DNA of 16,824 nucleotides from Deltaproteobacteria bacterium (lineage in GTDB: Bacteria; SAR324; NAC60-12): positions 1 to 16,824 of the forward strand of contig PAZT01000050.1 in NCBI GenBank assembly GCA_002716165.1. The letters are read 5' to 3'. The notes beneath the pieces are model-generated. The model ran no database searches. It was not told the DNA's origin and saw only the letters and a list, made by a program, of their open reading frames with translations. Shown here one piece after another: positions 1 through 9,300 of this stretch. Positions within the stretch are counted from its first letter, which is position 1. Each line of letters opens with the position of its first letter. The position numbers and the translations under genes were made by a program.

Positions 1-366
1 ATCCTCCGAAATTTGTCAAATTTTACAGATACTATAATTTATAAAATATTTTTTTACTTAAATCACCTGCAAGCTCGCTTCAAAAAAAACTTTCTTGTCT
101 ATTTGATTACTTTTAAATTTGCAAAGACTAAAAAACAATTAGGAAGTACTATATCTATGGAACCGATCTTCTACAATACTTTTTTTAAAAAATCTCAATT
201 AAATCAATTTTTAAAAAAAAATATTCCAAAAGACTGCTTCTAGCTTTAAAAAGCTTGTATTTGAATTTATTGATAAGGTTCAATAAAATGGGTATATAGT
301 TAAAGTATGTATTAATATTTAAAAAGCTAAATTCAAACTGGAAATACAATGAAAAGAATATAAAAT
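1..366. other. AT-rich 5' region without a convincing gene
   Basis: The stretch before the first supported gene is very AT-rich. It contains a 76-codon open frame from a TTG at 13 to a stop at 243, but the product is a Lys/Phe/Asn-rich string with no recognisable domain and no ribosome binding site, so I do not call it. Visible structure consists of an interrupted palindrome, AAATTTG-T-CAAATTT, at 9-23; a short hairpin, AGCTT-TAAA-AAGCT, at 242-255; and a 7-bp AT stem, TTTATTG/CAATAAA, at 266-287 around an 8-nt loop. A promoter-like element lies at 270-300 and is listed separately. The window begins here, so the end of an upstream gene is not visible. Confidence 0.5.
270..300 (+). promoter_or_regulatory. 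Putative sigma70-type promoter for the small membrane protein-aacS unit
   Basis: TTGATA at 270-275 matches the -35 consensus in five of six positions. Seventeen bases later comes TATATA (293-298), overlapping TATAGT (295-300), which matches the -10 consensus in five of six at a 19-bp spacing. Transcription would start near 305, leaving an untranslated leader of about 60 nt before the ATG at 367. In such AT-rich DNA chance matches are common, so this remains a candidate. Confidence 0.4.
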
Positions 367-798
367 ATGTTTTTCAGAAGATACAGAACATTTGTTATTC
401 TAGTTTTAGTTTTTGCTATCCTTATTTCTCTAATTTTTTTCTTTCAAAAAATTAAACGAGATGAACTAAATAATCAATTAGCAAAGGTTAAACTTCAAAG
501 TTTACGGGTAGGAACTGGTATGTCTAATGGAGTTCTTGGAACAGCAATTTTTGGAGTAATAAATAACAAGGGAGAAAAAATTGTAAGCATTGCTGAGATG
601 AACGTCGAGTTTTTGAATGAGAATGGCGAAGCTTCAAAAGTTCACAAATTTTTCCCAGTTAATAAATTTTCTTTTACAGAATCTCTCCCTTTAAAACCTG
701 GACAGTCTAGAGAATTTGGATTCCCAATCGACGATATCGTACCTGAAGACTGGGATGGGACGTTCAAAGCTAAATTGACAGAAATAATACTTAAGTAA
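367..798 (+). CDS. Small membrane-anchored protein with FxLYD-like extracytoplasmic domain
   Basis: The product is 143 aa. A basic N-terminus (FRRYR) precedes one hydrophobic segment at about residues 9-27, followed by a basic stretch, so it is probably a signal anchor with the rest outside the cytoplasmic membrane. Residues 47-143 look like an all-beta domain with the pattern GxxxNNKGEKI, xxMNVEFLNENGE, SLPLKPGQSREFGF and a final strand ending TEIILK. That layout resembles FxLYD/Ig-like small domains of bacterial envelope proteins; this is a fold-level impression, not a family match. The start at 367 is chosen because the nearby ATG at 349 runs into a stop after four codons; there is no strong ribosome binding site. 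Nine bp separate its stop from aacS on the same strand, so the two are probably co-transcribed. Function is unknown. Confidence 0.75.
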   Translation: MFFRRYRTFVILVLVFAILISLIFFFQKIKRDELNNQLAKVKLQSLRVGTGMSNGVLGTAIFGVINNKGEKIVSIAEMNVEFLNENGEASKVHKFFPVNKFSFTESLPLKPGQSREFGFPIDDIVPEDWDGTFKAKLTEIILK

Positions 799-807
799 AA
801 ATAATAT

Positions 808-2769
808 ATGCCCACTCCTCTTTGGAAGCCAAATTCATCAGAAAAGAGAAAGACACTTCTTACAAAATTTTCCAAAAATATTCAGGCAAAGTATAATCTC
901 CCTGATTTTAAATATTCGACGTTACACCAATGGTCTATTGATTTTCCAGAATTTTTCTGGGAGGAGGTTTGGAAGGACAATGAAGTTATGGCTTCTAAAT
1001 CGTGGAGTACTGTTATGGGTAATGATTTATTCAATGTCAGAAATGATTCTAAAAGGTCCGCATGGTTTGATGGTGCAAGAATGAATTATGCAGAAAATCT
1101 CTTACAAAAAAATAACGATGAGATTGAGGCTCTTAGTTTTATTGCAGAGAATGGCAAAACTTTTTCCATGAATTATGCAGAGCTAAAATCTGCCGTTTCC
1201 CAATGTGCTTCAGGAATGAAGGCCATTGGCGTATCAAAAATGGACAGGGTAGCAGCAGTGATTCCAAATTGTCCTGAAGCAATAATAGGTTTTCTCGCTG
1301 CATCTAGTATTGGTGCCATCTGGTCTTCTTGTTCTCCTGATTTTGGAATTAAAGGTATTAATGACAGACTTGGACAAATTTCTCCTAAAATTATAATTAC
1401 TATTAATGCATACCATTATAATGGGATAGAACATGACAGCTTAGGAAAAATTCGAGAAGTAGCGAAGCTTATTCCTTCAATTGAGGAAGTATATGTAGTT
1501 CCATTTACTGAAGCAGAAATAGAATTTAAAGGTCAAGAAAAACCTTGGACAGAATTAATGGATTACTCAGCCATAGTTACAACTTTTGCTCAGCTTCCTT
1601 TTGATCACCCCCTATATATACTTTATTCATCAGGAACTACAGGAGTGCCCAAATCTATTGTTCATGGTGCAGGGGGATGTTTATTAAAACACCTAACAGA
1701 ACATCGATACCATTCTAATATCAATCCTGGTGATCGTGTATTTTACTTCACGACATGCGGATGGATGATGTGGAACTGGTTAGTAAGCTCACTTGCTTCC
1801 GGTGCAACTATTATTTTGTATGATGGGGCACCAACTTTTCCTGATTTTGGGAGAATGTGGAAACTTATTGATGATCAAAAAATTACACACTTTGGTACAA
1901 GTCCAAAGTTTCTAAGTGCAGTAAAAAAATCAGGATATTCTCCCAAGAATAATAATAAGCTAAATTCATTAAAAGCAATCCTGTCAACGGGATCACCTCT
2001 TCCGGGAAATTTATTTTCATGGATTTATGAGGAAGTAGCATATGTTCCAGTTATGTCAATTGCAGGAGGAACTGACATTGTCGGATGTTTTATGGGAGGT
2101 AATCCAAATTTGCCCGTATACTCTGAGGAATTGCAATGTAAAAGCCTTGGGATGAATACACTCGCATTTGATGCTGCAGGGAAATCAGTAGAGTGTGAAA
2201 AAGGAGAGTTAGTGTGTGCAACTCCGTTTCCATCTATGCCCTTATATTTCTGGAAAGATAATAATGGAGAAAAATATCATAATGCATATTTTGAAAAATT
2301 TCCTAGTGTTTGGACTCATGGAGATTTTATAGAAATTACAGAACGTGGTGGTGTAATTGTATATGGAAGAAGTGACACTGTTCTTAATCCTGGTGGAGTA
2401 AGGATCGGCACTTCAGAAATTTATCGTCCTGTAGAAGAAATGAGCGAGATTGAAGACAGTATAGTAGTTGGCCAATCTTGGGAAAATGATATTAGGATCT
2501 TACTTTTTGTGGTTTTAAAGAAAGGGATAACACTTGATGATGAGCTAATCTCAAAAATAAAAGCTACTATAAGAAATGACACTTCAACTAGGCATGTCCC
2601 TTCACTAATTTTTGAAATTCAGGATATCCCACGGACTATAAGCGGGAAAAAAGTAGAAAAGGCTGTCTTGGAGACCATCAAAGGTGAGAATATTGAAAAT
2701 ATTTCAGCCATTGCAAATCCTGAAAGTCTTTCAATTTTTACTATTCTACGCGAAGAACTTAAAAATTAG
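808..2769 (+). CDS. aacS: Acetoacetyl-CoA synthetase (acetoacetate-CoA ligase)
   Basis: At 653 aa this is full length for AacS, an adenylate-forming enzyme that converts acetoacetate, ATP and CoA to acetoacetyl-CoA, AMP and PPi in the cytoplasm. The N-terminus (PLWKPNSS) and the WS...PEFFWEEVW segment are typical of the ACS/AacS N-terminal cap. The ATP/AMP-binding core has YSSGTTGVPK at 273-282 and the AacS-type GGTDIVGCFMGGNP segment. The hinge motif GRSD at 520-523 is followed by TVLNPGGVRIGTSEIYR, which separates AacS from acetyl-CoA synthetase. The C-terminal domain carries SGKKVE (612-617) with the conserved Lys at 614, the residue acetylated in related enzymes. The enzyme would serve ketone-body or leucine catabolism, or polyhydroxybutyrate turnover; the neighbours do not decide which. 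No clear Shine-Dalgarno precedes the ATG. It lies 9 bp after the small membrane protein gene. Confidence 0.95.
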   Translation: MPTPLWKPNSSEKRKTLLTKFSKNIQAKYNLPDFKYSTLHQWSIDFPEFFWEEVWKDNEVMASKSWSTVMGNDLFNVRNDSKRSAWFDGARMNYAENLLQKNNDEIEALSFIAENGKTFSMNYAELKSAVSQCASGMKAIGVSKMDRVAAVIPNCPEAIIGFLAASSIGAIWSSCSPDFGIKGINDRLGQISPKIIITINAYHYNGIEHDSLGKIREVAKLIPSIEEVYVVPFTEAEIEFKGQEKPWTELMDYSAIVTTFAQLPFDHPLYILYSSGTTGVPKSIVHGAGGCLLKHLTEHRYHSNINPGDRVFYFTTCGWMMWNWLVSSLASGATIILYDGAPTFPDFGRMWKLIDDQKITHFGTSPKFLSAVKKSGYSPKNNNKLNSLKAILSTGSPLPGNLFSWIYEEVAYVPVMSIAGGTDIVGCFMGGNPNLPVYSEELQCKSLGMNTLAFDAAGKSVECEKGELVCATPFPSMPLYFWKDNNGEKYHNAYFEKFPSVWTHGDFIEITERGGVIVYGRSDTVLNPGGVRIGTSEIYRPVEEMSEIEDSIVVGQSWENDIRILLFVVLKKGITLDDELISKIKATIRNDTSTRHVPSLIFEIQDIPRTISGKKVEKAVLETIKGENIENISAIANPESLSIFTILREELKN

Positions 2770-2782
2770 ATTCATCTAATTT
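2763..2782. terminator. Possible bidirectional terminator between convergent genes
   Basis: An 8-bp stem AAATTAGA/TCTAATTT encloses the 4-nt loop TTCA and overlaps the end of aacS, with the stop of the minus-strand gene only 10 bp beyond. Read on the minus strand, the hairpin runs into TTTTT, and on the plus strand into a looser T-rich tract (CATCTCTTTT). The stem is AT-rich and weak, but its place between two convergent stop codons fits a shared terminator. Confidence 0.4.
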
Positions 2783-2791
2783 CATCTCTTT

Positions 2792-3919
2792 TCAAAATCT
2801 TGATACTTCAAAAATACGATTTCTTATTTGAAGGTAGATATCTTGAAACGGTAAGTCAGGAAAATCAGACCAATTCATGAGTTTAAGAACATAATTTTTA
2901 AGCATGTTACGCGATAATCCTCGCTTCTCCCACCCAGCGTGAACTAGACGTATTTCAGATGACAAAGGCTTACCATCTATATTTTGACGCATAAGGAATT
3001 TCAGCGCACTTTCAGGATATTGAAGAACAAATTTTTCCATAGCAGAAACAATGATAATATCGTTTCCAAACACCACATCCGAGTCATCTGACCCAGATTG
3101 TTTGACACTGAATGGTTCATCTAAATCAAATTCATTAACATCTTCGTTTTCAAATTTTTCATTATAATTTATTGAAATATTCGCATTATAATTTTTCAAA
3201 TCCTTAAATTCTTCTTTGAGTATCTTTTGATCTGCCTCTTTGGGTTCAATCATGTCATCCAATAGAAAAGGTTCGTATGATTTTTCTTCTGTTTTTATAA
3301 ATTTTTCAGCTGATTCGCCACTTAATTTTGCAATATGCCTTAAAAAGCTTTTTACTAAAATACGTCCTTCTAGTCGCTCACGAATTTCCTTTCTAAAATT
3401 TATTAGATCATCAATGACATAGTGTTTTTTTTTAAAACTTTGTTCGTCGTCATTTTTTCTATATATGTTAGTTCCATCTAGAACAAGAATATAATATGCC
3501 TCAATATATAAAAGAAAATCAGTTAAAGGATGCCCTTTTGGTTGGCGAAGTCCTTGGGTTATATTGTAAAGAATATTGTAATGGTGATGCTTACCTTTAG
3601 CTAACTGGTCAAAGGATTTTTTGATTCTATGACAAAGTTTTTTTTTAAGAATCTCGTAAGGCCATTCAAATCTGCTAAGATATTTCAAAAATTCATTAAG
3701 ACTCTTGTTGGAGACAAGTTCATATAGACCCTTATTTTCTTGGTCAAAATAATTTCTAATTATACCGTCACCTATTTCTATTTCATTTTCTGTTGAATCT
3801 TCAAAAACAAATCCTGATATCAGTATTTGATCACAAAGCTTCAATAGCAATAGCTCTTTATCATTGAGCAAAGAATCAGAACAAATTCTTTTATCCTTTT
3901 GTAGGGTATGTCGTTGCAT
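2792..3919 (-). CDS. Hypothetical protein, unrecognised (375 aa)
   Basis: I do not recognise this family. There is no signal peptide or membrane segment, so it is presumably cytoplasmic. Residues 1 to about 230 look largely helical and rich in Lys/Glu, with a Lys-His patch (GKHHHY) near 108-113. Residues about 235-285 form an acidic, Asn/Asp-rich and probably disordered linker (for example NEDVNEFDLDEPF). The last 80 or so residues look like a compact second domain, with VLQYPESALKFLMRQNIDGKPLS, then IRLVHAGWEKRGLSRNMLKNYV and a Trp-containing tail. The start is the only ATG before the divergent spacer. It is divergent from the ABC-F gene and convergent with aacS, so it is probably transcribed alone. 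Base composition is like that of the surroundings. An open frame of this length in AT-rich DNA with a two-domain layout is likely real, but no function can be inferred. Confidence 0.75.
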   Translation of the reverse strand: MQRHTLQKDKRICSDSLLNDKELLLLKLCDQILISGFVFEDSTENEIEIGDGIIRNYFDQENKGLYELVSNKSLNEFLKYLSRFEWPYEILKKKLCHRIKKSFDQLAKGKHHHYNILYNITQGLRQPKGHPLTDFLLYIEAYYILVLDGTNIYRKNDDEQSFKKKHYVIDDLINFRKEIRERLEGRILVKSFLRHIAKLSGESAEKFIKTEEKSYEPFLLDDMIEPKEADQKILKEEFKDLKNYNANISINYNEKFENEDVNEFDLDEPFSVKQSGSDDSDVVFGNDIIIVSAMEKFVLQYPESALKFLMRQNIDGKPLSSEIRLVHAGWEKRGLSRNMLKNYVLKLMNWSDFPDLPFQDIYLQIRNRIFEVSRF

Positions 3920-4086
3920 TTGAAATTTAACTCATGTAATCAACATCTAGTATTTAAAATTAGATTTATAAAATTATATTTTACATTTAAACCTGAAAAT
4001 TTCATGTGATTAAAAAATGTGATCATTTAATTTTTACACCCAAATGAGGCCAAGAAGAAAGTACAATTGCGTTGTGATTATTTAAG

Positions 4087-4136
4087 ATTTTTTCTAAGGT
4101 TATCATGAAAGACACAATACTGAAATTTTTTCTAAG
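4087..4136. repeat. Pair of 12-bp direct repeats in the divergent promoter region
   Basis: ATTTTTTCTAAG is present twice in identical form at 4087-4098 and 4125-4136. The second copy ends 32 bp upstream of a TATAAT hexamer. Paired direct repeats just upstream of a promoter can be regulator binding sites, but the T-run makes a chance match in this AT-rich spacer quite possible. Confidence 0.35.
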
Positions 4137-4168
4137 TTTGTAGTATGAATTAATTTCAAATACAGTTT

Positions 4169-4174
4169 TATAAT
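4169..4174 (+). promoter_or_regulatory. Putative -10 element for the ABC-F gene
   Basis: TATAAT at 4169-4174 is a perfect -10 hexamer, which would start transcription near 4181 and leave a leader of about 48 nt before the ATG at 4229. No good -35 hexamer lies at 16-18 bp spacing, so the promoter would be weak or need an activator, and the call rests on the -10 alone. Confidence 0.35.
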
Positions 4175-4228
4175 AACACAACTTCATTCTACTGTAATTC
4201 ATTTGATTAATAGATTTGCATTAATATT

Positions 4229-6169
4229 ATGATCAACCTTACTGACTTATCCATGAATTTTGGTAATAAGTCACTATTTGAAAATTCGTCTCTTACATTC
4301 GATCCGGGCAAATGCTACGGGATTGTTGGTGCAAACGGTACAGGCAAATCAACTCTTTTACGACTGATTTCAGGTGATGAAAAACCTGTTTCTGGAACAA
4401 TTTCACTTCCATCAAAAATAAATATTGGTGTTCTAAGACAAAATCATTTTCAGTTTGAAAATATCAGTGTTATTGATGTCGTTTTGCTTGGTAAGCCTGA
4501 GTTATGTGAAGCCAGACGTGAAAAAGATATCATCCTTAAATCTGGAAAATTTGATAGCGAAACAGGAATCAGACTGGCACAATTGGAAGAAATAATTGCT
4601 GAAGAAGATGGTTATATTGCTGAGCCTTTTGCTGCAGAAATTTTATCAGGATTAGGTATAGACAAGCATTATCACAGTGGTCCAATGAGTGCACTTTCAG
4701 GAGGATATAAACTGCGCGTGCTTTTAGCACAAATACTTTTTTTACAACCAGATGTACTTCTCCTTGATGAGCCAACTAATCATTTGGATATTATTTCTAT
4801 ACGATGGCTGGAAAACTATTTAAATTCTCAATTTAAAGGAACACTATTGGTGATTTCTCATGACCGTAATTTTCTAAATGAGGTTGCAAGTCATATTGTC
4901 GATATAGATTATGAGGAATTACGACTTTATAGTGGGAACTATGAAAAATTTCTTGAATCAAAGCTACTAGCAGAAACTCAAAAAATGAAGGAGTTGGATA
5001 GCTTCGAACGTAAATCAGCTGAAATGCAAGCATTTATAGATCGGTTTCGAGCAAAAGCCACAAAAGCCCGTCAAGCTCAGTCTAGAGTAAAACAATTAGA
5101 CAAAATGACAGTTCCAGAGGTTAAACGATCCTCTAGAATATCTCCTAATTTTTGCTTTGAACAGTCTCGACCATCTGGAAGAACTGTATTGACTGTAAAT
5201 AATTTATGTAAATCGTTTGCTGATAAGTCTGTACTGAAAAATATTTCTTTTGAGATACAAAGAGGAGAAAAAGTTGCCATAATTGGCCCTAACGGAATTG
5301 GCAAGTCAACTTTACTAAAAATCATTCTTGATAAAATAAATGCAGATGAAGGAAATTTTGAATGGGGTTATGAAACAAAAACCTCATACTATGCTCAGGA
5401 TCACAAAGAAAATTTGGATGGGAAAATAAATGCTTTCGACTGGCTTTATTCATATTCTCCACATGAATCAATTGGCACTATTCGGGGTTTATTGGGTAGA
5501 GTTTTAATTTCTGGAGACGAGGCTCTAAAACAAGTTTCTGCACTAAGCGGTGGTGAATCAACACGATTACTTTTCGCGCGAATCATGCTGGAGAAAAATA
5601 ATGTTCTGATCCTCGATGAGCCCACAAACCATATGGACCTAGAAGGAGTAGAAGCCTTGAGTGATGCATTAATAAAGTTCGATGGAACTGTTCTGCTTGT
5701 GAGTCATTATCGACATTTTGTTGAAAAAGTTGCAGACCATATTATTGAAATGACTTCAGATGGTATAATGGATTTTTCTGGAAGCTATAACGAATTCATA
5801 GAAAAATTTGGTGAAGATTATCTTGAAAGAAACATTTCAGTATATTCCAAAAAAGTGCCCTCAAAAAAGTTTGATTCACGACAGAATAAATTAAGCTTTG
5901 AGGAAAGAAAAAATCTTCAACGTGAAATTTCTAAGTTAAATAAACATACTACACGTTTCGAATTATTAGTGGAAGAAACTGAGAGAAAAATTTACGAGAT
6001 TGAATCAAACTTTGGGAAAAAGGATTTTTTCCAAATAACTTCCAGAGATGAAATTAAAAGACTTCAGGCAGAAATGGGAAGATTGAATGAAAAATTATCT
6101 GGTTACCTCAAACAGTGGGAAAGTTCATCACAAGATTTAGAAAATGCAAAAGAAAAATTTGATTTGTAA
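4229..6169 (+). CDS. ABC-F family ATPase, YheS-like (ribosome-associated)
   Basis: This 646-aa protein has two ABC ATPase domains in tandem and no membrane segments, the layout of ABC-F translation factors that act at the ribosomal E site. Domain 1 has Walker A GANGTGKST (34-42), signature LSGG (156-159), Walker B LLLDEP with D180/E181 and H-switch SHDR at 210-213. Domain 2 has GPNGIGKST (353-361), LSGG (439-442) and LILDEP with D463/E464. Between them lies a basic helical linker at about 245-295 containing FIDRFRAKATKARQAQSR, the P-site-tRNA-facing element. A coiled-coil C-terminus covers about 560-646. Linker sequence, C-terminal extension and length all resemble E. coli YheS (637 aa); the N-terminal domain also has YbiT-like features, so the subfamily is not certain. 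The second H-switch reads SHYRHF, with Tyr494 in place of the usual Asp. No Shine-Dalgarno precedes the start. The gene stands alone, and nothing nearby suggests antibiotic resistance. Confidence 0.93.
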   Translation: MINLTDLSMNFGNKSLFENSSLTFDPGKCYGIVGANGTGKSTLLRLISGDEKPVSGTISLPSKINIGVLRQNHFQFENISVIDVVLLGKPELCEARREKDIILKSGKFDSETGIRLAQLEEIIAEEDGYIAEPFAAEILSGLGIDKHYHSGPMSALSGGYKLRVLLAQILFLQPDVLLLDEPTNHLDIISIRWLENYLNSQFKGTLLVISHDRNFLNEVASHIVDIDYEELRLYSGNYEKFLESKLLAETQKMKELDSFERKSAEMQAFIDRFRAKATKARQAQSRVKQLDKMTVPEVKRSSRISPNFCFEQSRPSGRTVLTVNNLCKSFADKSVLKNISFEIQRGEKVAIIGPNGIGKSTLLKIILDKINADEGNFEWGYETKTSYYAQDHKENLDGKINAFDWLYSYSPHESIGTIRGLLGRVLISGDEALKQVSALSGGESTRLLFARIMLEKNNVLILDEPTNHMDLEGVEALSDALIKFDGTVLLVSHYRHFVEKVADHIIEMTSDGIMDFSGSYNEFIEKFGEDYLERNISVYSKKVPSKKFDSRQNKLSFEERKNLQREISKLNKHTTRFELLVEETERKIYEIESNFGKKDFFQITSRDEIKRLQAEMGRLNEKLSGYLKQWESSSQDLENAKEKFDL

Positions 6170-6303
6170 TATTTTGCTTAAGTTTATGAAAGTCGTTTGC
6201 AATTCATTACACAAATAAAAATTTTGTTTACTGAAATCAAACTTAATTTAATCTGAGTAATTTTTTCAGTATTTTAGCAATAAGAAAAATATACACTGTA
6301 GCA

Positions 6304-6333
6304 TTGGCAGAAATGTTTGAAAAATTATACAAT
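6304..6333 (+). promoter_or_regulatory. Putative promoter for the CHAT-isoaspartyl peptidase unit
   Basis: TTGGCA at 6304-6309 matches the -35 consensus in five of six positions. It is followed after 16 bp by TATACA (6326-6331), overlapping TACAAT (6328-6333) at 18 bp. Transcription would begin near 6340, leaving a short leader that still contains the ribosome binding site at 6352-6358. A second arrangement, TTGAAA at 6317 with TATTAA at 6340, would start transcription on top of that site and is less likely. Confidence 0.45.
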
Positions 6334-6351
6334 AACCACTATTAATTTTAT

Positions 6352-6358
6352 AAAGAGG
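6352..6358 (+). promoter_or_regulatory. Shine-Dalgarno site of the TPR-CHAT gene
   Basis: AAAGAGG ends 5 nt before the ATG at 6364. It is the clearest ribosome binding site in the window, where aacS, the ABC-F gene and valS show none, and it supports the chosen start, which also gives a complete signal peptide. Confidence 0.6.
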
Positions 6359-6363
6359 CTAAC

Positions 6364-9300
6364 ATGCGAAATATAATTATACCTTCTAAGTTCTTATTAT
6401 TAGCATTAATCTTTTTTTCTCAACTTACATTTCCCACAAGTAACAACGTCTTTTCCCAGACTAAGTCTGAAAATGTTGCTGAGCAATGGGCTCTCAGCCA
6501 GACAGAAATTGAAAATTTTTACCGAGAAGGTGAATTGCAAGCTGCTTTGAATAAAGCTCAAGATGCAGTCTCATTGGCAGAAACCGCTTTTGGTAATGCG
6601 TCTTTGGAAGCTATTTCAAGTTTACTTTTGCAGGCACAAATTCATTCTGAGTTGGATCAACTTGAAGAGGCCAATCAAATTTACCAAACCGCACTCGAAA
6701 CGACGGTATCAGCCTATGGAGAGAGCAATTCTACAACGCTTTTAGTTCTTGACAGTTATGGGCAATTTTTAAATTCCATAGATCCAGAAATGGCCGAACC
6801 TATACTATCAGAAGCGCTTAGGCTCTCTGATAAAGAGGATCCACAACTTGCATCTAGAATGAAAGCATTGGGACTGAATCTTCAAGAAATGGGTCGCGTT
6901 GGTGATGCAGAGAAAATGCTTAATGAGTCACTGAAATTATTTCAAACTGTGCTAGGAAAAAATGAACCTGAAACTCTGTCTACAATGGCTCTTTTAGCTA
7001 AACTATATATGTCTCAGGGAAAACTCAAACCTGCAAAAAAATTATTTGAAACCACTCTACCTTTAATGCTTGACGTACTTGACAAAAATAATTTACTTAT
7101 ATTGGAAAGCAAAGAAAATCTTGGAGAAATTTTTCGTCAGCAGGGAAGCTTTTCACAAGCTGAAAAACTTTTTCAGGAAACCATAAAAACTGCTACTGCT
7201 GAATATGGGAATGAAGAGCCTCTTGTAATTCAGGCAAAAAGTCATTTGGCTCAGCTTTATGAGGATACTGGTATGCTTAAGAAGGCCTTGGCTCTTCATA
7301 AACAAGTTTATGAAACAGATCTTGCTATGCTAGGAGAAAATCACCCAAACACTGCTGGTGATCTGAATAATTTAGCAAGTGTTCGACGCCGACTTGGTGA
7401 TTACCAAAAAGCTGAAAATCTATTTCGAAAATCTTTAGAAGTGATGATTTCTAGTCTAGGAGAAGATTCTCCACAGTCTGTTTCTGTGATGAATAACTTG
7501 GCCTTATTGCTTGAGAATCAAGGGCTTTATGATGAGGCCGAACCACTTTTCAAAAAAGCACATACTATATCTGAAAAAATTCAAGGTGAACGCCACCCAA
7601 CAACTCTTGCTTTGCTTAATAACCTAGCTTTTCTTTATGAATCTCAGGGAGACTTCGAGCGATCTGAACTTAATTATAGAAAAGTTATTCAGCTAAACAA
7701 CGAAGTTTTTGGCGAAGCACATTCAAACACACTCTCCAATCAAAACAATCTTGCCTATCTTTTCCTTAGGGCTGAAAGATTTGATGAAGCAAGACCAATC
7801 TTCACAAAAGTACATAACCTATGGAAAAAAAAGCTAGGTGCGAACCACCAAAATACTTTAAAAGCATTGAACAATTTAGGAAGAGTTTATAAATCACTTG
7901 GCAATTTAAATGAAGCAGAAAAACTTCTTACTGCCGCTCTTGAAGGCAGAAAGAAAGTTTTTGGAAAGAGACATGCTGACACTCTTCGAAGCATGAATGA
8001 TTTTGGGGAACTTTTAGTTATTCAGGATAAAAAAGAAGATGCACTCAAAATTTTCAGAGAAACACTTAAACTTGAAGAAGAAGTGCTCGGTGAAAATCAC
8101 CCCTATACTTTCGAAACATTAAACAATTTGTCGGGACTTCTTGAAGATCTTGGAAAAACTGAAGAGGCTTATGAAATATATAAAATAGGGTTTAACCGTC
8201 GCAACACTTTCTTTGATAGAGTTCTGTGGGTGGCAGGAGATAATACCAGACAATCATATATAAAACTTCACAAACCTGAACAGGATGCCTATATTCGTAT
8301 TCTTCTCAGTTTAGATGATGAACGTACATCTAAAGACCTCTTAGAGGTGATCCTGCAACGAAAAGGAATGCTTTTGAAAATCACAAGTGAGACACAACAG
8401 GTAGTAATGCTGTCAGGGTCATCCGAATTGCAGGCAATTACTGGGAAACTAACCGAAGTTCGTAAAAAATTGGCTTCTCTCACTCTTGCAGGTCCTAATG
8501 ATCAAAATCGTGATCAATTTGGAAAAATGGTTTACGACCTTGAGGAACAAGTAAACAATTATCAATTAGAACTTGGGAAACAAAGTGTTAGATTTCGAGA
8601 ATCCACTCGAAAAATTCAGATTGAAGACGTACTAGCTGGATTGGATGAAAGTGTGCTGGTTGATTTTTTAACTTATCGCAAAAAAGATAATTCTTTAGCT
8701 CTTTTGGCTGTTGTAGCAAATCAAGAAGGACTTAATGTAATACAATATGAGGATTTAGAAATGATTCAGGCGATAATTATGGAATTAAGAGAAATTATCC
8801 AAGATGAAGGTGCTGAAGACGAAGACGTAAAGAGCGTAGCTTATGATCTTTGGGAAATTCTCTGGGATCCACTCAATGAATTCATAGCAGAAACTGAATC
8901 AATTTTTATTTCACCAGATAGTGTGCTCAATGTGTTACCTTTTGATGCTTTAACTGATGAAGATGACAGCTATTTGCTTGAAAATTATGATTTAAAGATC
9001 ATCAGTTCTGCTAGAGATTTAGCACTTGATCAGTTAACTGCCTCAAAAGGAGAAATGTTAATAATTGCTGGTCCTGACTTTGATTCTGACAAAATAATTA
9101 AATCACCAGAAGCAAGAGAAATAACTCATAACAGGTCCCGAAGTGTCTCGCAGGGTGCTCGTATGGGTTCAGGATTGCGAGGACTTAATTTCGACCCTCT
9201 TCCTGGAGCAGAAAAAGAAGGTGAGGTTATCAAAGAAGTCTCTGATACAAAAGAAAGAACTACCTTAATTTATTCGCAACGTATAGCAGAGGAAAATCTG

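Larger units (their letters stand above)
3920..4228. other. 309-bp divergent intergenic region
   Basis: This spacer separates the unrecognised minus-strand gene from the ABC-F gene and should hold both promoters. It is very AT-rich. A perfect 12-bp direct repeat, ATTTTTTCTAAG, occurs at 4087-4098 and 4125-4136, 38 bp start to start. A perfect -10 hexamer lies downstream of the repeats at 4169-4174. No small ORF or RNA structure stood out. Confidence 0.5.

Noticed and set aside
13..243. 76-codon open frame starting with TTG
   Set aside because: It is a low-complexity Lys/Phe/Asn-rich product in very AT-rich DNA, with no ribosome binding site, no domain and a rare start codon; it looks like chance.
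4229..6169. ABC-F gene as an antibiotic resistance determinant
   Set aside because: The linker and C-terminal coiled coil match the housekeeping YheS-like type, and there is no resistance or mobile-element context.
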